DNA of 64,000 nt from CAWFFV01 sp963814985 (GTDB lineage Bacteria > Chloroflexota > Ktedonobacteria > Ktedonobacterales > Ktedonobacteraceae): contig CAWFFV010000001.1 of assembly GCA_963814985.1 (NCBI GenBank), positions 68,953-132,952 on the forward strand. Reading direction: 5' to 3'. Positions 40,236 to 49,040 of this stretch are shown piece by piece (the first letter of the stretch is position 1; each line of letters begins with the position of its first letter). The translations under genes were made by a program, and so were the position numbers. The notes under the pieces were generated by a model. It worked only from the letters and a program-made list of their open reading frames with translations, was not told the origin of the DNA and ran no database searches.

Positions 40236-40904
40236 TCAGGGCAGAGGTATTTCGACGTCGATACGGGTTCCCTTACCTGCTGCACTTTCAATCGTGAGCC
40301 GACCACCCAACAAGGCAGCACGTTCACGCAGGCCGATCAGGCCATGCTGATAACCATCTGGCCTGCTCCGAAATGAGGGGAGAGATGCCATGCCCACTCC
40401 ATCGTCTCCTACACTGAGATGCAGATAATCTTCGTGGCTAAAGAGGAAAACATTGATGTGTGATGCCTGGGCATGCTTGCCAATATTGGTGAGGGCTTCG
40501 CGTAGAATATAGTAGATATTCGATGTATATTCAAAGGAGAGCAGGGAAAACCACTCTTCACATTCGTAAGTCACGGTATGGCCAGAATTGCGGAGTTCGG
40601 TAATAAGTGTCTGAATGGATTGTTCCAGGTCAATGTCAAGATCGGTCTGCTTGCGTAACCCACCAAGGGTTTGACGCATAGAAATCAGGCTCTCACGCGC
40701 CAACTCTTGCCATACCTCCAACTTCTCTACCACCTCCGGGGCTGCTCCTCCACTGGCAGGAAGACGGTGGGTACGAAAATATTCTAGATCAGTCACCAGG
40801 GCCGTCAGTGATTGCACAACATTGTCATGTAATTCGCGTGCAATGCGATGCCTTTCAGTTTGTTGGGCGAAATGAGTAATTGGAAAATCTTGCACATCAA
40901 GCAT
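40236..40904 (-). CDS. NarL-type histidine kinase catalytic core
   Basis: 222-aa two-component kinase core of the HisKA_3 type. The phospho-His box is ERHRIARELHDNVVQSLTAL and the HATPase_c domain has YYILREALTNIGKHAQASHI (N box) and VGDDGVGM and GLIGLRERAALLGG (G boxes). No membrane or sensor domain, so it is presumably cytoplasmic and needs a partner sensor. ATG 40904 is chosen for GGAGG nine bases upstream; longer starts lack a site. No response regulator adjoins it. The preceding spacer holds a palindromic repeat. Confidence 0.88.
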   Translation of the reverse strand: MLDVQDFPITHFAQQTERHRIARELHDNVVQSLTALVTDLEYFRTHRLPASGGAAPEVVEKLEVWQELARESLISMRQTLGGLRKQTDLDIDLEQSIQTLITELRNSGHTVTYECEEWFSLLSFEYTSNIYYILREALTNIGKHAQASHINVFLFSHEDYLHLSVGDDGVGMASLPSFRSRPDGYQHGLIGLRERAALLGGRLTIESAAGKGTRIDVEIPLP

Positions 40905-41089
40905 TGTCGTGGTTCCTCCTGCTTGCCGTTTTCCTCTGCATTGACATTTCTTCTCATGTCTGCAATATAGCACACTATATGAAGTATATACTTCTATCGT
41001 GTTAACTTCCGATTGAGAGAGGGTACGATACCAGTTAAGATTTGTCATTCTCTGCGTAGAGTTCTTAACCTTTGGGGAGAGAGATCATA

Positions 41090-41270
41090 AACTCTTCAGT
41101 TCTCCTTTTCCGGACTCCTCAGCGCCGAAGGCGCTTCGCAGGTTGTTTTCTGTGTGGTTTTGTTGCCTGTGGAGGAGATTGCGTCGCAATCTCCTCCACA
41201 GGCAACAAAACCACACAGAAAACGGAAGCGAGCCACCACAGGTGGTGAGCAGACCCGAAAGAGTATCCAT
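41090..41270. repeat. Palindromic repeat, full copy, 79-bp core
   Basis: ACTCTTCAGTTCTCC, hairpin A (GCGCCGAAGGCGC), the largest core 41145-41223 (perfect inverted repeat centred on GATTGCGTCGCAATC), hairpin B (CCACCACAGGTGG), and a right end CGAAAGAGT. The core shares its inner 15-20 bp arm with the core at 19147. Confidence 0.88.
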
Positions 41271-41353
41271 TTTGACAAGTATCGTCGCATAGGTTATATT
41301 ACAAGAAAACGTATTCCTACTCTTCTACTCGGATTAACAAAGGAGCCACCACG

Positions 41354-41666
41354 ATGGCAGAAATCAACAAAGCGGAAATTATGGATGCACTTCACGAGTG
41401 CTATGACCCGGAAATCCCGGTCAATATTGTTGACCTTGGTTTGGTATATGACGTCGCTATTAACGAAGAAACCGACCATGTTGACGTTACTATGACACTG
41501 ACGGCAATGGGCTGTCCGATGGCCGGTGAGGTCATATCAGAAGTTGAAATGCGGGTCGGACAGGTTGGAAACGTCAAGAGTTGCAAGGTCGATCTCACAT
41601 TTGATCCTCCCTGGTCGTCTGATCGTATGACTGAGGATGCCAAATGGGAACTCTGGCATGATCTAA
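41354..41666 (+). pseudogene. SufT/PaaD-like (MIP18, DUF59) protein, frameshifted at last codons
   Basis: Small protein of iron-sulfur cluster maturation. About 103 aa with IMDALHECYDPEIPVNIVDL, LVYDVAI, VTMTLTAMGCPMAGEV (the conserved Cys) and the usual end MTEDAKWELGM. In the text an extra T near 41,654 makes WELW and extends the open frame to 41,827; without it the protein ends at the expected place, 41,666 (ELGMI). AAAGGAG precedes ATG 41354. It begins a same-strand run into the jelly-roll genes. Confidence 0.82.
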
Positions 41667-41787
41667 CCTCATTAAGATATGGGACATGCTACATGCGGCC
41701 CATATCGGATGCACAGTTTTCTGCTACTTTTCAACCGTTGGATCTGCATGTTATACTATTTCCACGTATTAAGCAGCGGGGGGAAAA

Positions 41788-43044
41788 ATGGCAGGATTCG
41801 ATGACAGAGATCTTCGTGCAACGTTAGCAATCAGCCAGCAGGAAGCACAGGCAGGAACATCGCGTACCCTTACGCTTCCCGGTGGGCGGATTGTTACCGT
41901 CTCTGTGCCAGCAGGTACTCATTCAGAACAGGAGATACGCCTGGAAGGTCAGGGCCTACCAACCTTAGATGGTCAGGCTCAGGGAGCCTTCATTGTAACG
42001 GTTGTCGTTGCACCAGAGGAAAACTTTGGGCCTCTCCCCTACTTCCAGGAACAGAGGAACGCTCCTACAGAGATTCTACAAGCACCACCTCCCCCTCCTC
42101 CCGGAGCACAGTCATCTTACTCAGGCATTGTTCCATCTGAGAACATTTCTTACTATCCATCGCAGCCATCCCCTTACAACAATCCACAACCACCTGTCTA
42201 TACCCAATACCCACCCCAGTACACACAAGGACAACCATACTACCCAACAAAAACTCGTTCTACGAGCATAACCATTCTGCTGATTACCTGCGCATTTCTC
42301 GTTATAGCGGTAGGGATACTTGTTTACTATGCCACCGTTTATCAGCCCAACCAGCTTCGTGTTCAGGCCACCGCTGCCGTCGTAGCACAGATCACAGGTA
42401 CCGCTGTCGCCAATACCAACGCCACCGCTGCCGTCCAGACCACAGCACAAGCACATGCAAATGCTACACGTACCGCTTTGGAGACACTCCAAACACGCTA
42501 TGACCAGATCACAAGTGGTCCCCCTACAGTGAGCAGCACAATGCAACCCTCTAATCTCAATTGGGATATAGGCACACAATGTGCTTACCAGAACGGGGCC
42601 TATTATATTACCGAGTCCACCAGGGGATTTTTTCGCTACTGTACCGCCAAGTCAACCAATTTCAGTAACTTTGCCTATCAAGTACAAATGAAAATTATTC
42701 AAGGGTCTTATGGTGGAATAATCTTTCGTGCCGATGCCACCAACTCAAAATTCTACCTCTTTCGTATCAGCCAGAACGGCTTTTACAACTTATACTACTA
42801 CCCAGATGGCACCGGCAAGACGGTCAAGACACTGGCCAAAGGCTCTACAACTCTGATGAATGCAGGCACCAATAAAATTGCAGTGATTGCACATGGGGAG
42901 ACTCTTGACCTGTACATTAACGGAAAATATCTGACCAGCGCAAGTGATATCTCGATGACATCAGGTCAAATTGGCGTCATTGCTGATGCTACTGATGGGG
43001 CTACTTCCGTTGCCTATTATCTGGCACAGGTATGGCAGCTATGA
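41788..43044 (+). CDS. DnaJ C-terminal-like and jelly-roll membrane protein (paralog 1)
   Basis: 418 aa. The N-terminal part (about 1-75) resembles the DnaJ C-terminal substrate-binding domain (LRATLAISQQEAQAGTSRTL, RLEGQGLP); there is no J domain. A Pro/Tyr/Gln-rich linker, one membrane helix (about 163-185), an Ala/Thr-rich stalk (AAVQTTAQAHANATRTAL) and a C-terminal beta-sandwich (LamG/DUF1080-like, IIFRADATNSKFYLFRI) follow. The outside domain might bind carbohydrate. It is the first of three paralogs in a row sharing helix, stalk and sandwich. Confidence 0.75.
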   Translation: MAGFDDRDLRATLAISQQEAQAGTSRTLTLPGGRIVTVSVPAGTHSEQEIRLEGQGLPTLDGQAQGAFIVTVVVAPEENFGPLPYFQEQRNAPTEILQAPPPPPPGAQSSYSGIVPSENISYYPSQPSPYNNPQPPVYTQYPPQYTQGQPYYPTKTRSTSITILLITCAFLVIAVGILVYYATVYQPNQLRVQATAAVVAQITGTAVANTNATAAVQTTAQAHANATRTALETLQTRYDQITSGPPTVSSTMQPSNLNWDIGTQCAYQNGAYYITESTRGFFRYCTAKSTNFSNFAYQVQMKIIQGSYGGIIFRADATNSKFYLFRISQNGFYNLYYYPDGTGKTVKTLAKGSTTLMNAGTNKIAVIAHGETLDLYINGKYLTSASDISMTSGQIGVIADATDGATSVAYYLAQVWQL

Positions 43045-43200
43045 CAATCTTACTACTATCCTGGCAGATTTGCAGTAAGAATGATATGCTATCACAACTT
43101 CACTAAAAGAGTGTATAGTTATCATACGTAAAAAATTACCCTTCGAGGGGTGCAATGGGCGCATCAGACCGTCAGTGGTAGTACTTCATGGGAGTTGTAA

Positions 43201-44199
43201 ATGCAATTTTGTACAAATTGTGGAACACTATTGCCATCAGGAGGGCCTATTTGTCCCACATGTGGCCAAAAGATATTTGACACATCTTCTTCGTCGAGAT
43301 CAGTTGAAACCAAAACAGTTGCGGGGAGCTATGGCCCTCCACCAATGCAATATCAATCTTTGTCTCCACAAAAAGAACTTTCACGCACAACGACAATTCT
43401 CCTCGGCGTACTGGCATTACTTGTCATGTCTAGCGGGTTTGGCCTGATCTATTACACAACGGTCGCCCACCCTGCACAATTACAAGCCCAGGCTACCACC
43501 ACTGTGCAGACAATTCTAACCAGTAACGCCCAATCCAGAGTACAGGCAACAGGAACAGCACAAGCCCTGGTACATGCAACCGCTACCTCCCAGGCAATAG
43601 CCCAGGCTACTAGCACAGCACTTCAGAGCATTTATACCAGTTCTACCAGTGGCACACCTGTCTTAAACTCATCACTGGCTTTTCAGGATGGCAATGGTTG
43701 GGATCTTTACGATGCCGTAGGCGGAGGGGGTTGCCATTTCTCAGGAGGCGCATTACACTCCAGCATCTTTCAGAAAAATTTCTATGTACCGTGCTTTGCG
43801 CAGACGACAAACTTCGGTAATTTCGCCTTTCAGGTTCTGATGACCATCACTCAAGGAGATGAGGGAGGCCTTATCTTCCGTGCAAATGATATCGCTTCCA
43901 GATTCTACTACTTCCGCGTTGCTCGGGACGGCACTTACGGCCTGAACATCTCTAAAGATGAGAAAAATAGCACCCCGCTTATCGAAGACAATAACTCCGC
44001 TATCAAGACCGCGCTGGGGCAGCCTAATCTCCTGACAGTGGTTGCTCAAGGCAGTAATATCTATCTATACATTAACAAACAATTTGTCGGGAGTACTAAC
44101 GATAACAGGTATGGTGCCGGTAAGATTGGCATCTTTGCAGGTAACAACGGAAATGCTACAGATGTCGCTTTTACTAATGCACAGGTCTGGACTTTATAG
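43201..44199 (+). CDS. Zinc-ribbon and jelly-roll membrane protein (paralog 2)
   Basis: 332 aa. The first 25 residues form a zinc ribbon (CTNCGTLLPSGGPICPTCG). A membrane helix (about 65-88), an Ala/Thr-rich stalk (QATSTALQSIYTSS) and a beta-sandwich (LIFRANDIASRFYYFRVA, TVVAQGSNIYLYINKQFVG) as in paralog 1 follow. ATG 43201 has GGGAG upstream. Same orientation as its neighbours, 156 nt after paralog 1. Confidence 0.75.
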   Translation: MQFCTNCGTLLPSGGPICPTCGQKIFDTSSSSRSVETKTVAGSYGPPPMQYQSLSPQKELSRTTTILLGVLALLVMSSGFGLIYYTTVAHPAQLQAQATTTVQTILTSNAQSRVQATGTAQALVHATATSQAIAQATSTALQSIYTSSTSGTPVLNSSLAFQDGNGWDLYDAVGGGGCHFSGGALHSSIFQKNFYVPCFAQTTNFGNFAFQVLMTITQGDEGGLIFRANDIASRFYYFRVARDGTYGLNISKDEKNSTPLIEDNNSAIKTALGQPNLLTVVAQGSNIYLYINKQFVGSTNDNRYGAGKIGIFAGNNGNATDVAFTNAQVWTL

Positions 44200-44254
44200 C
44201 ATTGATTTTTGTGATACGCTATGTGTAAGGCAAAGGATGTGATTTATTGCAAAT

Positions 44255-45229
44255 ATGCAAAACAAGATGTCAGATGAGGTAAAACAGAATTCTTCTCCTC
44301 AGCCAGTGTGGCCCCCTGTCCGGCAGGACTATCGGGTACGCTCACGTTTCCCAACAGCAGTGACGATACTCCTTAGCGGGCTGGCTCTGCTGCTAATTGT
44401 GAGTGGATTGGCTTTCGTTGTCTACAGTACCACTATACAGTATCATAGAGCCTTCTATACTCAGGCAACCGTGTATATACAACTCACCAGACATGCAGTG
44501 GGGACAACACAGGCCTATGCGAACGCGACAGCGCAAGCTCTGAGCACGGTACAGGCAGATATTGATGCAACCGCGGCCAGTCAGGCTAATGCTACGGCGA
44601 CTATTGATAATGCTACGGCCACAGCAACTTCACTCAGCGACCTCTATACACAGTCAACAGGTGGAACTTCCGTTCTCAATGATCCACTCTCCGACAATAC
44701 TGGTGATGGGAAATGGGACGTGGGAAGCAGTGCCACCAATACTGGCTGCACATTCACCGATAATGCTTACCATGTACAAGAAGCTCGAAAGGGTCTTCTT
44801 CTCCCCTGTATTGCCGAAGCCACCAGATTTAGTAACTTCGCATATCAGGTGGATATGACCATCGCCAAAGGCAATGGAGGGCAGGCAGGGCTGATCTTCC
44901 GCATCGATAATACAAACAAGGCTTACTATTTCTTTCATATCGGAACCGATGGATCGTATGCGTTTGATGTATATCAGAGCAACGGTCAGGTTAGCACATT
45001 GACCAAAGGTTTTCATGGTGCGATCACAATAGGCCTTGGTCAGTCAAACCAGATTGCAGTTGTCGCTCGCAGTAACACGGTCTATCTGTTTGTAAATGGC
45101 CAATATATCGACGCCATCACAGATACTACATTTACTCTAGGTAAGGTTGGCGTGGCGGTAGTCAACACAAGCGTACCTATTGATGTACAATTCAGTGATG
45201 CCCAGGTGTGGAATTTGTCAGCATCGTAG
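44255..45229 (+). CDS. Jelly-roll membrane protein (paralog 3)
   Basis: 324 aa. Short cytoplasmic N-terminus without zinc ribbon or DnaJ part, a membrane helix (about 34-57), a long Ala/Thr stalk (ATAQALSTVQADIDATAASQ) and the shared sandwich (LIFRIDNTNKAYYFFHIG, VVARSNTVYLFVNGQYID). 55 nt after paralog 2, so probably co-transcribed with it. Function unknown. Confidence 0.75.
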   Translation: MQNKMSDEVKQNSSPQPVWPPVRQDYRVRSRFPTAVTILLSGLALLLIVSGLAFVVYSTTIQYHRAFYTQATVYIQLTRHAVGTTQAYANATAQALSTVQADIDATAASQANATATIDNATATATSLSDLYTQSTGGTSVLNDPLSDNTGDGKWDVGSSATNTGCTFTDNAYHVQEARKGLLLPCIAEATRFSNFAYQVDMTIAKGNGGQAGLIFRIDNTNKAYYFFHIGTDGSYAFDVYQSNGQVSTLTKGFHGAITIGLGQSNQIAVVARSNTVYLFVNGQYIDAITDTTFTLGKVGVAVVNTSVPIDVQFSDAQVWNLSAS

Positions 45230-45254
45230 GGTTGTAATCCATTCATCAAGAACA

Positions 45255-45526
45255 TTGACAAAGCACATAACGGCTGTTATGCTGATGCCAGAAAGACTAT
45301 GAATGGGACAAGTATCTCTTACCAGGTAGCACAGAGAACTGCGGGTTGGTGTGACGCAGTAGCCAGCAAGAGAGAAATCCACCCGGGAGTCTACGTGATA
45401 AGCGTCAACGGTCGCCCCCGTTACCAGGCAAGAGCAAGTTTCAACATACGTTGAAAGAATCAAGGTGGCACCACGATAGAGCGCATTCAGCGCCGTCGTC
45501 CTTCATATGGACGCGGCGCTTTTTTA
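45255..45526 (+). promoter_or_regulatory. T-box leader of serS
   Basis: The leader has GGACAAGTA and GCGGGTTGGTG segments of a stem I, the antiterminator core AAGGTGGCACCACG (45462-45475), then a terminator hairpin (45488-45520) and a T-run. It should sense uncharged tRNA-Ser and control serS; the specifier codon is not assigned (TCC or TCT lie on the 3' side of stem I). Confidence 0.85.
45488..45526 (+). terminator. T-box transcription terminator
   Basis: Hairpin AGCGCCGTCGTCC-TTCATA-TGGACGCGGCGCT followed by TTTTTT (45520-45525). It lies 35 nt before the serS ATG. Confidence 0.85.
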
Positions 45527-45560
45527 TGGTCCTGTTAATCTGAAAGGAGCACATATTCTT

Positions 45561-46845
45561 ATGCTTGATCTTGGATTTATTCGCAGCCATCCAGATATCG
45601 TTAAAGAGGCTGCCCGACTGAAAAACAACACATATCGACATCGACGGGCTGCTCGCCCTTGACCAGCAGGTTCTTACCTTACAACGTGAAGTGGAGGAAG
45701 CTCGCGCCCAGCAAAATGTTCTCTCGAAACGCGTCCAACAGGCCGCTAAAGAGAAAAATACGGAACTACGCAATACACTGATCACCGAAGGTAAGCAACT
45801 TGCGGAACTTATCAAAGAGAAGGAGCCACTACTAAGCGCCTTACAAGAGGAACGCTATCAGATGCTCCTTCTCGTCCCTAATATTCCCGATCCGAGCGCT
45901 CCCATTGGCAAAGATGAGAGCGATAACGTCCCCATCAAATACTGGGGAGATCAGCCCAAATTCGCCTTTCAGCCGCTCGATCACTACGAACTGATGCAAC
46001 GGCTTGATCTGGTAGATATCGAGCGTGCAGTCAAGATTGCAGGTAGCCGTAGTTATGTTCTTAAAGGTGATGCGGCACGCCTGGAACTGGCGCTGATGAA
46101 CTTCGCCTTTGATCGCATTTCGCGCAAAAGTTTTACGCCACTGATTGTACCAGCTATGGCACGTGATTTCTGTTTTGTAGGCAATGGACAATTCCCTAAA
46201 GCACGCGATCAGGTATATGCAATTGAGGGCCAGGATACCTTTCTCGTTGGTACTGCCGAGGTCTCGATTACTGGTATGTATAAGGATGAAATTCTCAAAG
46301 TCGAAGATCTTCCTATGAAATTCGTTGGCTTCTGCCCCTGTTTCCGTCAGGAGGCTGGCACTTATGGGAAAGATACCAGGGGTGTGTTTCGCATCCACCA
46401 ATTTAATAAAGTAGAGCAGTATGTGATCTGCCGGGCCGATCATGAGGAGTCGGTCAACTGGCACGAAGAGTTGCTGAGAAATTCGGAAGAGTTGGTCCAG
46501 GCACTTGGCCTGCCTTACCGGGTCATCAATGTCTGCACAGGTGATATGGGCGACGGCAAAGTTGGTATGTACGACCTTGAATGCTGGATTCCCAGCGAAG
46601 AAAGGTATCGTGAAACCCATTCGTGTTCGTACTTCCATGATTGGCAGGCACGGCGGGTGAATATCCGCTATCGGGACGAGGATGGTAAGTTAAAGTTTGT
46701 TCATACTCTCAACAATACAGCTATCGCTTCGCCACGCATCCTGATTCCACTTTTGGAGATGCACCAGCAGGCCGATGGCAGTGTACGCATTCCAGAGGCA
46801 CTACGCCCATATATGGGCGGTCAGGAGTACATCCGTCCCAGGTAA
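45561..46845 (+). pseudogene. serS: Seryl-tRNA synthetase, frameshifted near start
   Basis: Class II aminoacyl-tRNA synthetase charging tRNA-Ser. The N-terminus MLDLGFIRSHPDIVKEAARL begins at ATG 45561 with AAAGGAGC upstream. Near 45,628 the text ACACATATCGACATCGAC shifts frame, and the coiled-coil arm (ALDQQVLTLQREVEEARAQQ) and catalytic domain follow in the next frame. Motif 2 FRQEAGTYGKDTRGVFRIHQ, TAEV loop VGTAEVSITG, and motif 3 NNTAIASPRILIPLLEM are present. An essential gene with one small shift, so probably a sequence error. Expression is under the T-box. Confidence 0.93.
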
Positions 46846-46849
46846 TAAT

Positions 46850-46960
46850 CCTCAGCGCCTCAGGCGCTTCGCTGGCCGTTGTGTGTGAATTTTGTCGTTC
46901 GTGGCGGAGGTTGCGCCGCAACGTCCGCCACGAACGACAAAATTCACACACAACAAAAAG
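46850..46960. repeat. Palindromic repeat, 77-bp core
   Basis: Hairpin A (GCGCCTCAGGCGC) then the core 46878-46954 (arms GTTGTGTGTGAATTTTGTCG, centre GGTTGCGCCGCAACG, one mismatch). It starts immediately after the serS stop and lacks hairpin B. Confidence 0.85.
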
Positions 46961-46979
46961 GATTCTTCATAACTATCCC

Positions 46980-47382
46980 TACAAAAAATGGACCGATCAG
47001 GCCCATTTTCAAAAGAAAAATTGCCGCTTTTGCCGAAGATAGACGCTTCCATCAGGCACAAAAATGGTCCACGCTCCCATCTCCGCAGTACTCCAACAAC
47101 CTCGATCTACTCAAATGGGAGGCCTTCAATCAAATTACTGAAAACCGTTTGCACAGCGCCATCTCCAAAATCGGCTATCGGAGTTCTCGTGAACCCAGCA
47201 AAAGCCGTCAACTCTTTCAACTATTCATTGCAGATATTCTGGAGCAGCTCGACATCAATCAACCTGCTCTTTTCGCTTCCCTGACAAAAACAGAAAAGAT
47301 ATAGCTCATCGACTCTATTCAACAGGAAGTCTGGAACTTCTTTAAATCCTACTTTGCACACGAAACTCGGCATATCTGATTT
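46980..47382 (+). pseudogene. Degraded gene fragment of unknown family
   Basis: Open frame without a start, running out of the palindromic repeat, with LLKWEAFNQITENRLHSAIS and ADILEQLDINQPALF, an in-frame TAG at 47,302, then further codons (IDSIQQEVWNFFKSYFAHET) to a stop at 47,380. It reads like the end of a real protein. No family recognised. 5' truncation and an internal stop suggest decay. Confidence 0.4.
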
Positions 47383-47520
47383 TTATATATAAATAATCTC
47401 TCCGCATACATTATTTGTTTGATCATCAATAGACAACATCCCAATACTGCATGTCGGTTGACGGCGACGCTCGGTGGCACTGCCAGGATTGAAGAGGAGT
47501 TGTCCATTGCTTGCTCCCTT
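47383..47520 (-). pseudogene. YfcE-type phosphodiesterase C-terminal remnant
   Basis: On the minus strand about 45 codons read ...GQLLFNPGSATERRRQPTC... to GEIIYI-stop, matching the C-terminal strand and NPGS motif of YfcE/MJ0936-type metallophosphoesterases. The rest of the gene is absent. A stop lies just upstream in frame, so this is a relic. It is close to an intact but different phosphoesterase. Confidence 0.55.
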
Positions 47521-47653
47521 GTTTTTGCGCTATATTACCTATGTTTTAATCACATCACAACTTAATGGAACTTTCACAATTTCACCAGGCCCTGGATTCT
47601 TCTAATGCAAGAGAACACCAGGGAAGGTGTCTCTCTACGAGGATATCACATAC

Positions 47654-48364
47654 ATGCGTATTGCGATTTTATCGGATATTCACGGAAACAAAATTGCGCT
47701 AGATGCGGTACTCCAGGATCTAGCCAGTAAACCTATAGTAGATCAGATCGTTATCGCAGGAGACCTCTGCCTGAATGGCCCCTGTCCACGACAGGTCTTA
47801 GACATTATCCAGGAGCTACGCTGCCCTGTAATTCAAGGGAACGTTGATATGGATGTTGTCTCCGTCACCGCAAAAAAAAACGCGAAGAAGCATACAACTA
47901 TTCAGTGGACACGTGAGCAGATCAGGCAAGAAGGAATCGATTATCTGGCTTCATTGCCCACCTCATACCTCGTAACTAATCCAGAGGGAAGTGATTTACT
48001 GGTTGTGCATGCCAATCCACTGAACCTGGAAGATGGCATCTTCCCCACCACTCCTGATGATACACTGGAACACCTGCTAGGCGGCCTAAAACCAACCATT
48101 GGAGCATTGGCTTTTGGCCATTACCATGTTGCATACACGCGACATTGGCACCACCTCTTGCTCTGCGATGTGGGTAGTTGTGGTTTGCCACGTGATGGGG
48201 ACCCACGAGCTTCCTATGCCATTCTCACATGGCAAGATACTCTGTGGCAGGCAGAAATCTGCCGGGTAGAATATGATGTGAATGCAGTTGTACAACAGTT
48301 GAAAAACAGTGGTATACCCTCTGTTAAAAAACGTATTAAGATACTCATTAAGGCAAAGTATTAA
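47654..48364 (+). CDS. Metallophosphoesterase
   Basis: 236-aa calcineurin-like phosphoesterase. Motifs: MRIAILSDIHGNKIALDAVL (metal-binding Asp and His), IAGDLCLNGP, QGNVDMD, VVHANPLN and GHYHVAYTRHW, the set of metal ligands of the family. The substrate is unknown; close relatives include diadenosine tetraphosphatase-like and cyclic-nucleotide enzymes. ATG 47654 is preferred to GTG 47627, which lacks a proper ribosome site. Confidence 0.88.
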   Translation: MRIAILSDIHGNKIALDAVLQDLASKPIVDQIVIAGDLCLNGPCPRQVLDIIQELRCPVIQGNVDMDVVSVTAKKNAKKHTTIQWTREQIRQEGIDYLASLPTSYLVTNPEGSDLLVVHANPLNLEDGIFPTTPDDTLEHLLGGLKPTIGALAFGHYHVAYTRHWHHLLLCDVGSCGLPRDGDPRASYAILTWQDTLWQAEICRVEYDVNAVVQQLKNSGIPSVKKRIKILIKAKY

Positions 48365-49010
48365 GAAGCTCAAAATAGAATGACGCACGTCTTGAATAGA
48401 TTAGGACGTGCGCCAGCATAACATAGCATAACTAAGTAGGAACAATTCTATCCCATCATCAGGATAGACTAATCATTGGTTTCAACATGTTGCAAGATCT
48501 CCTACATCGTAGCTCAATGTTGATACTTCTTGCTCACGATCCTGTAATTCCCCATCTACTGTTGTCTCCTCCCCAAGATAGCTAGCGGCATCTCCAATGT
48601 GAATCAGTTCTAATTCCCGAATAATTGCGCGTAGTTCGCCAGTTGTTGCCATTGTGTATACCTCCGTTCATAGAGATAATTGCAAAATTCGATTCCCTTC
48701 CATCCCATCACCAATGCTCTCCTTCGATCGAACCAGGGCCAGATATTCTCTAGTTATAGATCAATGTAAGCAGAACAAGAGCAGAGTCAGTGGTTAGCTC
48801 TGTCTCTGTTTATATAGACGCTGCAAATTACTCTGTTAGTGCTCAAATTGGTTCGTGGTAGTCCAAATAGGCCATGTTTGGGGAGAGTATTTTAAAGAGG
48901 AGTTTTGCCCTTTTGTGGACAAGACAAAGGCCACTTGCAACGCTCCCCCACCTTCACTAAATACATAGCCCTCATCAGACAAACGTGGTATACTGATAAG
49001 AAATCCATAC
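48365..49010. other. Intergenic region with small ORF
   Basis: Besides the 56-aa ORF (48482-48652) it contains the inverted repeat CGCACGTC...GACGTGCG (48,385-48,412), possibly a terminator without T-run, and A+T-rich sequence with TATACT (about 48,989) before the alcohol dehydrogenase. Nothing else is evident. Confidence 0.45.
48482..48652 (-). CDS. Small acidic protein, 56 aa, too short for usual ORF cutoffs
   Basis: ATG 48652 has a strong ribosome site (GGAGG, eight-base spacing). The protein is acidic, with about 14 Glu/Asp among 56 residues: MATTGELRAIIRELELIHIG, then DAASYLGEETTVDGE..., ending DLATC. One Cys is the last residue. No family recognised. It could be a free-standing small protein or a leader/precursor peptide. 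No modifying enzyme gene adjoins it, so a RiPP reading is speculative. Confidence 0.5.
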   Translation of the reverse strand: MATTGELRAIIRELELIHIGDAASYLGEETTVDGELQDREQEVSTLSYDVGDLATC

Positions 49011-49040
49011 ATGCGTACCAAAGGGGTTTCGGGACGGGCT

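Noticed and set aside
41666..41827. C-terminal extension of the SufT-like protein
   Set aside because: It comes from one extra T near 41,654; the family ends at WELGM, and the extension overlaps the start of the next gene.
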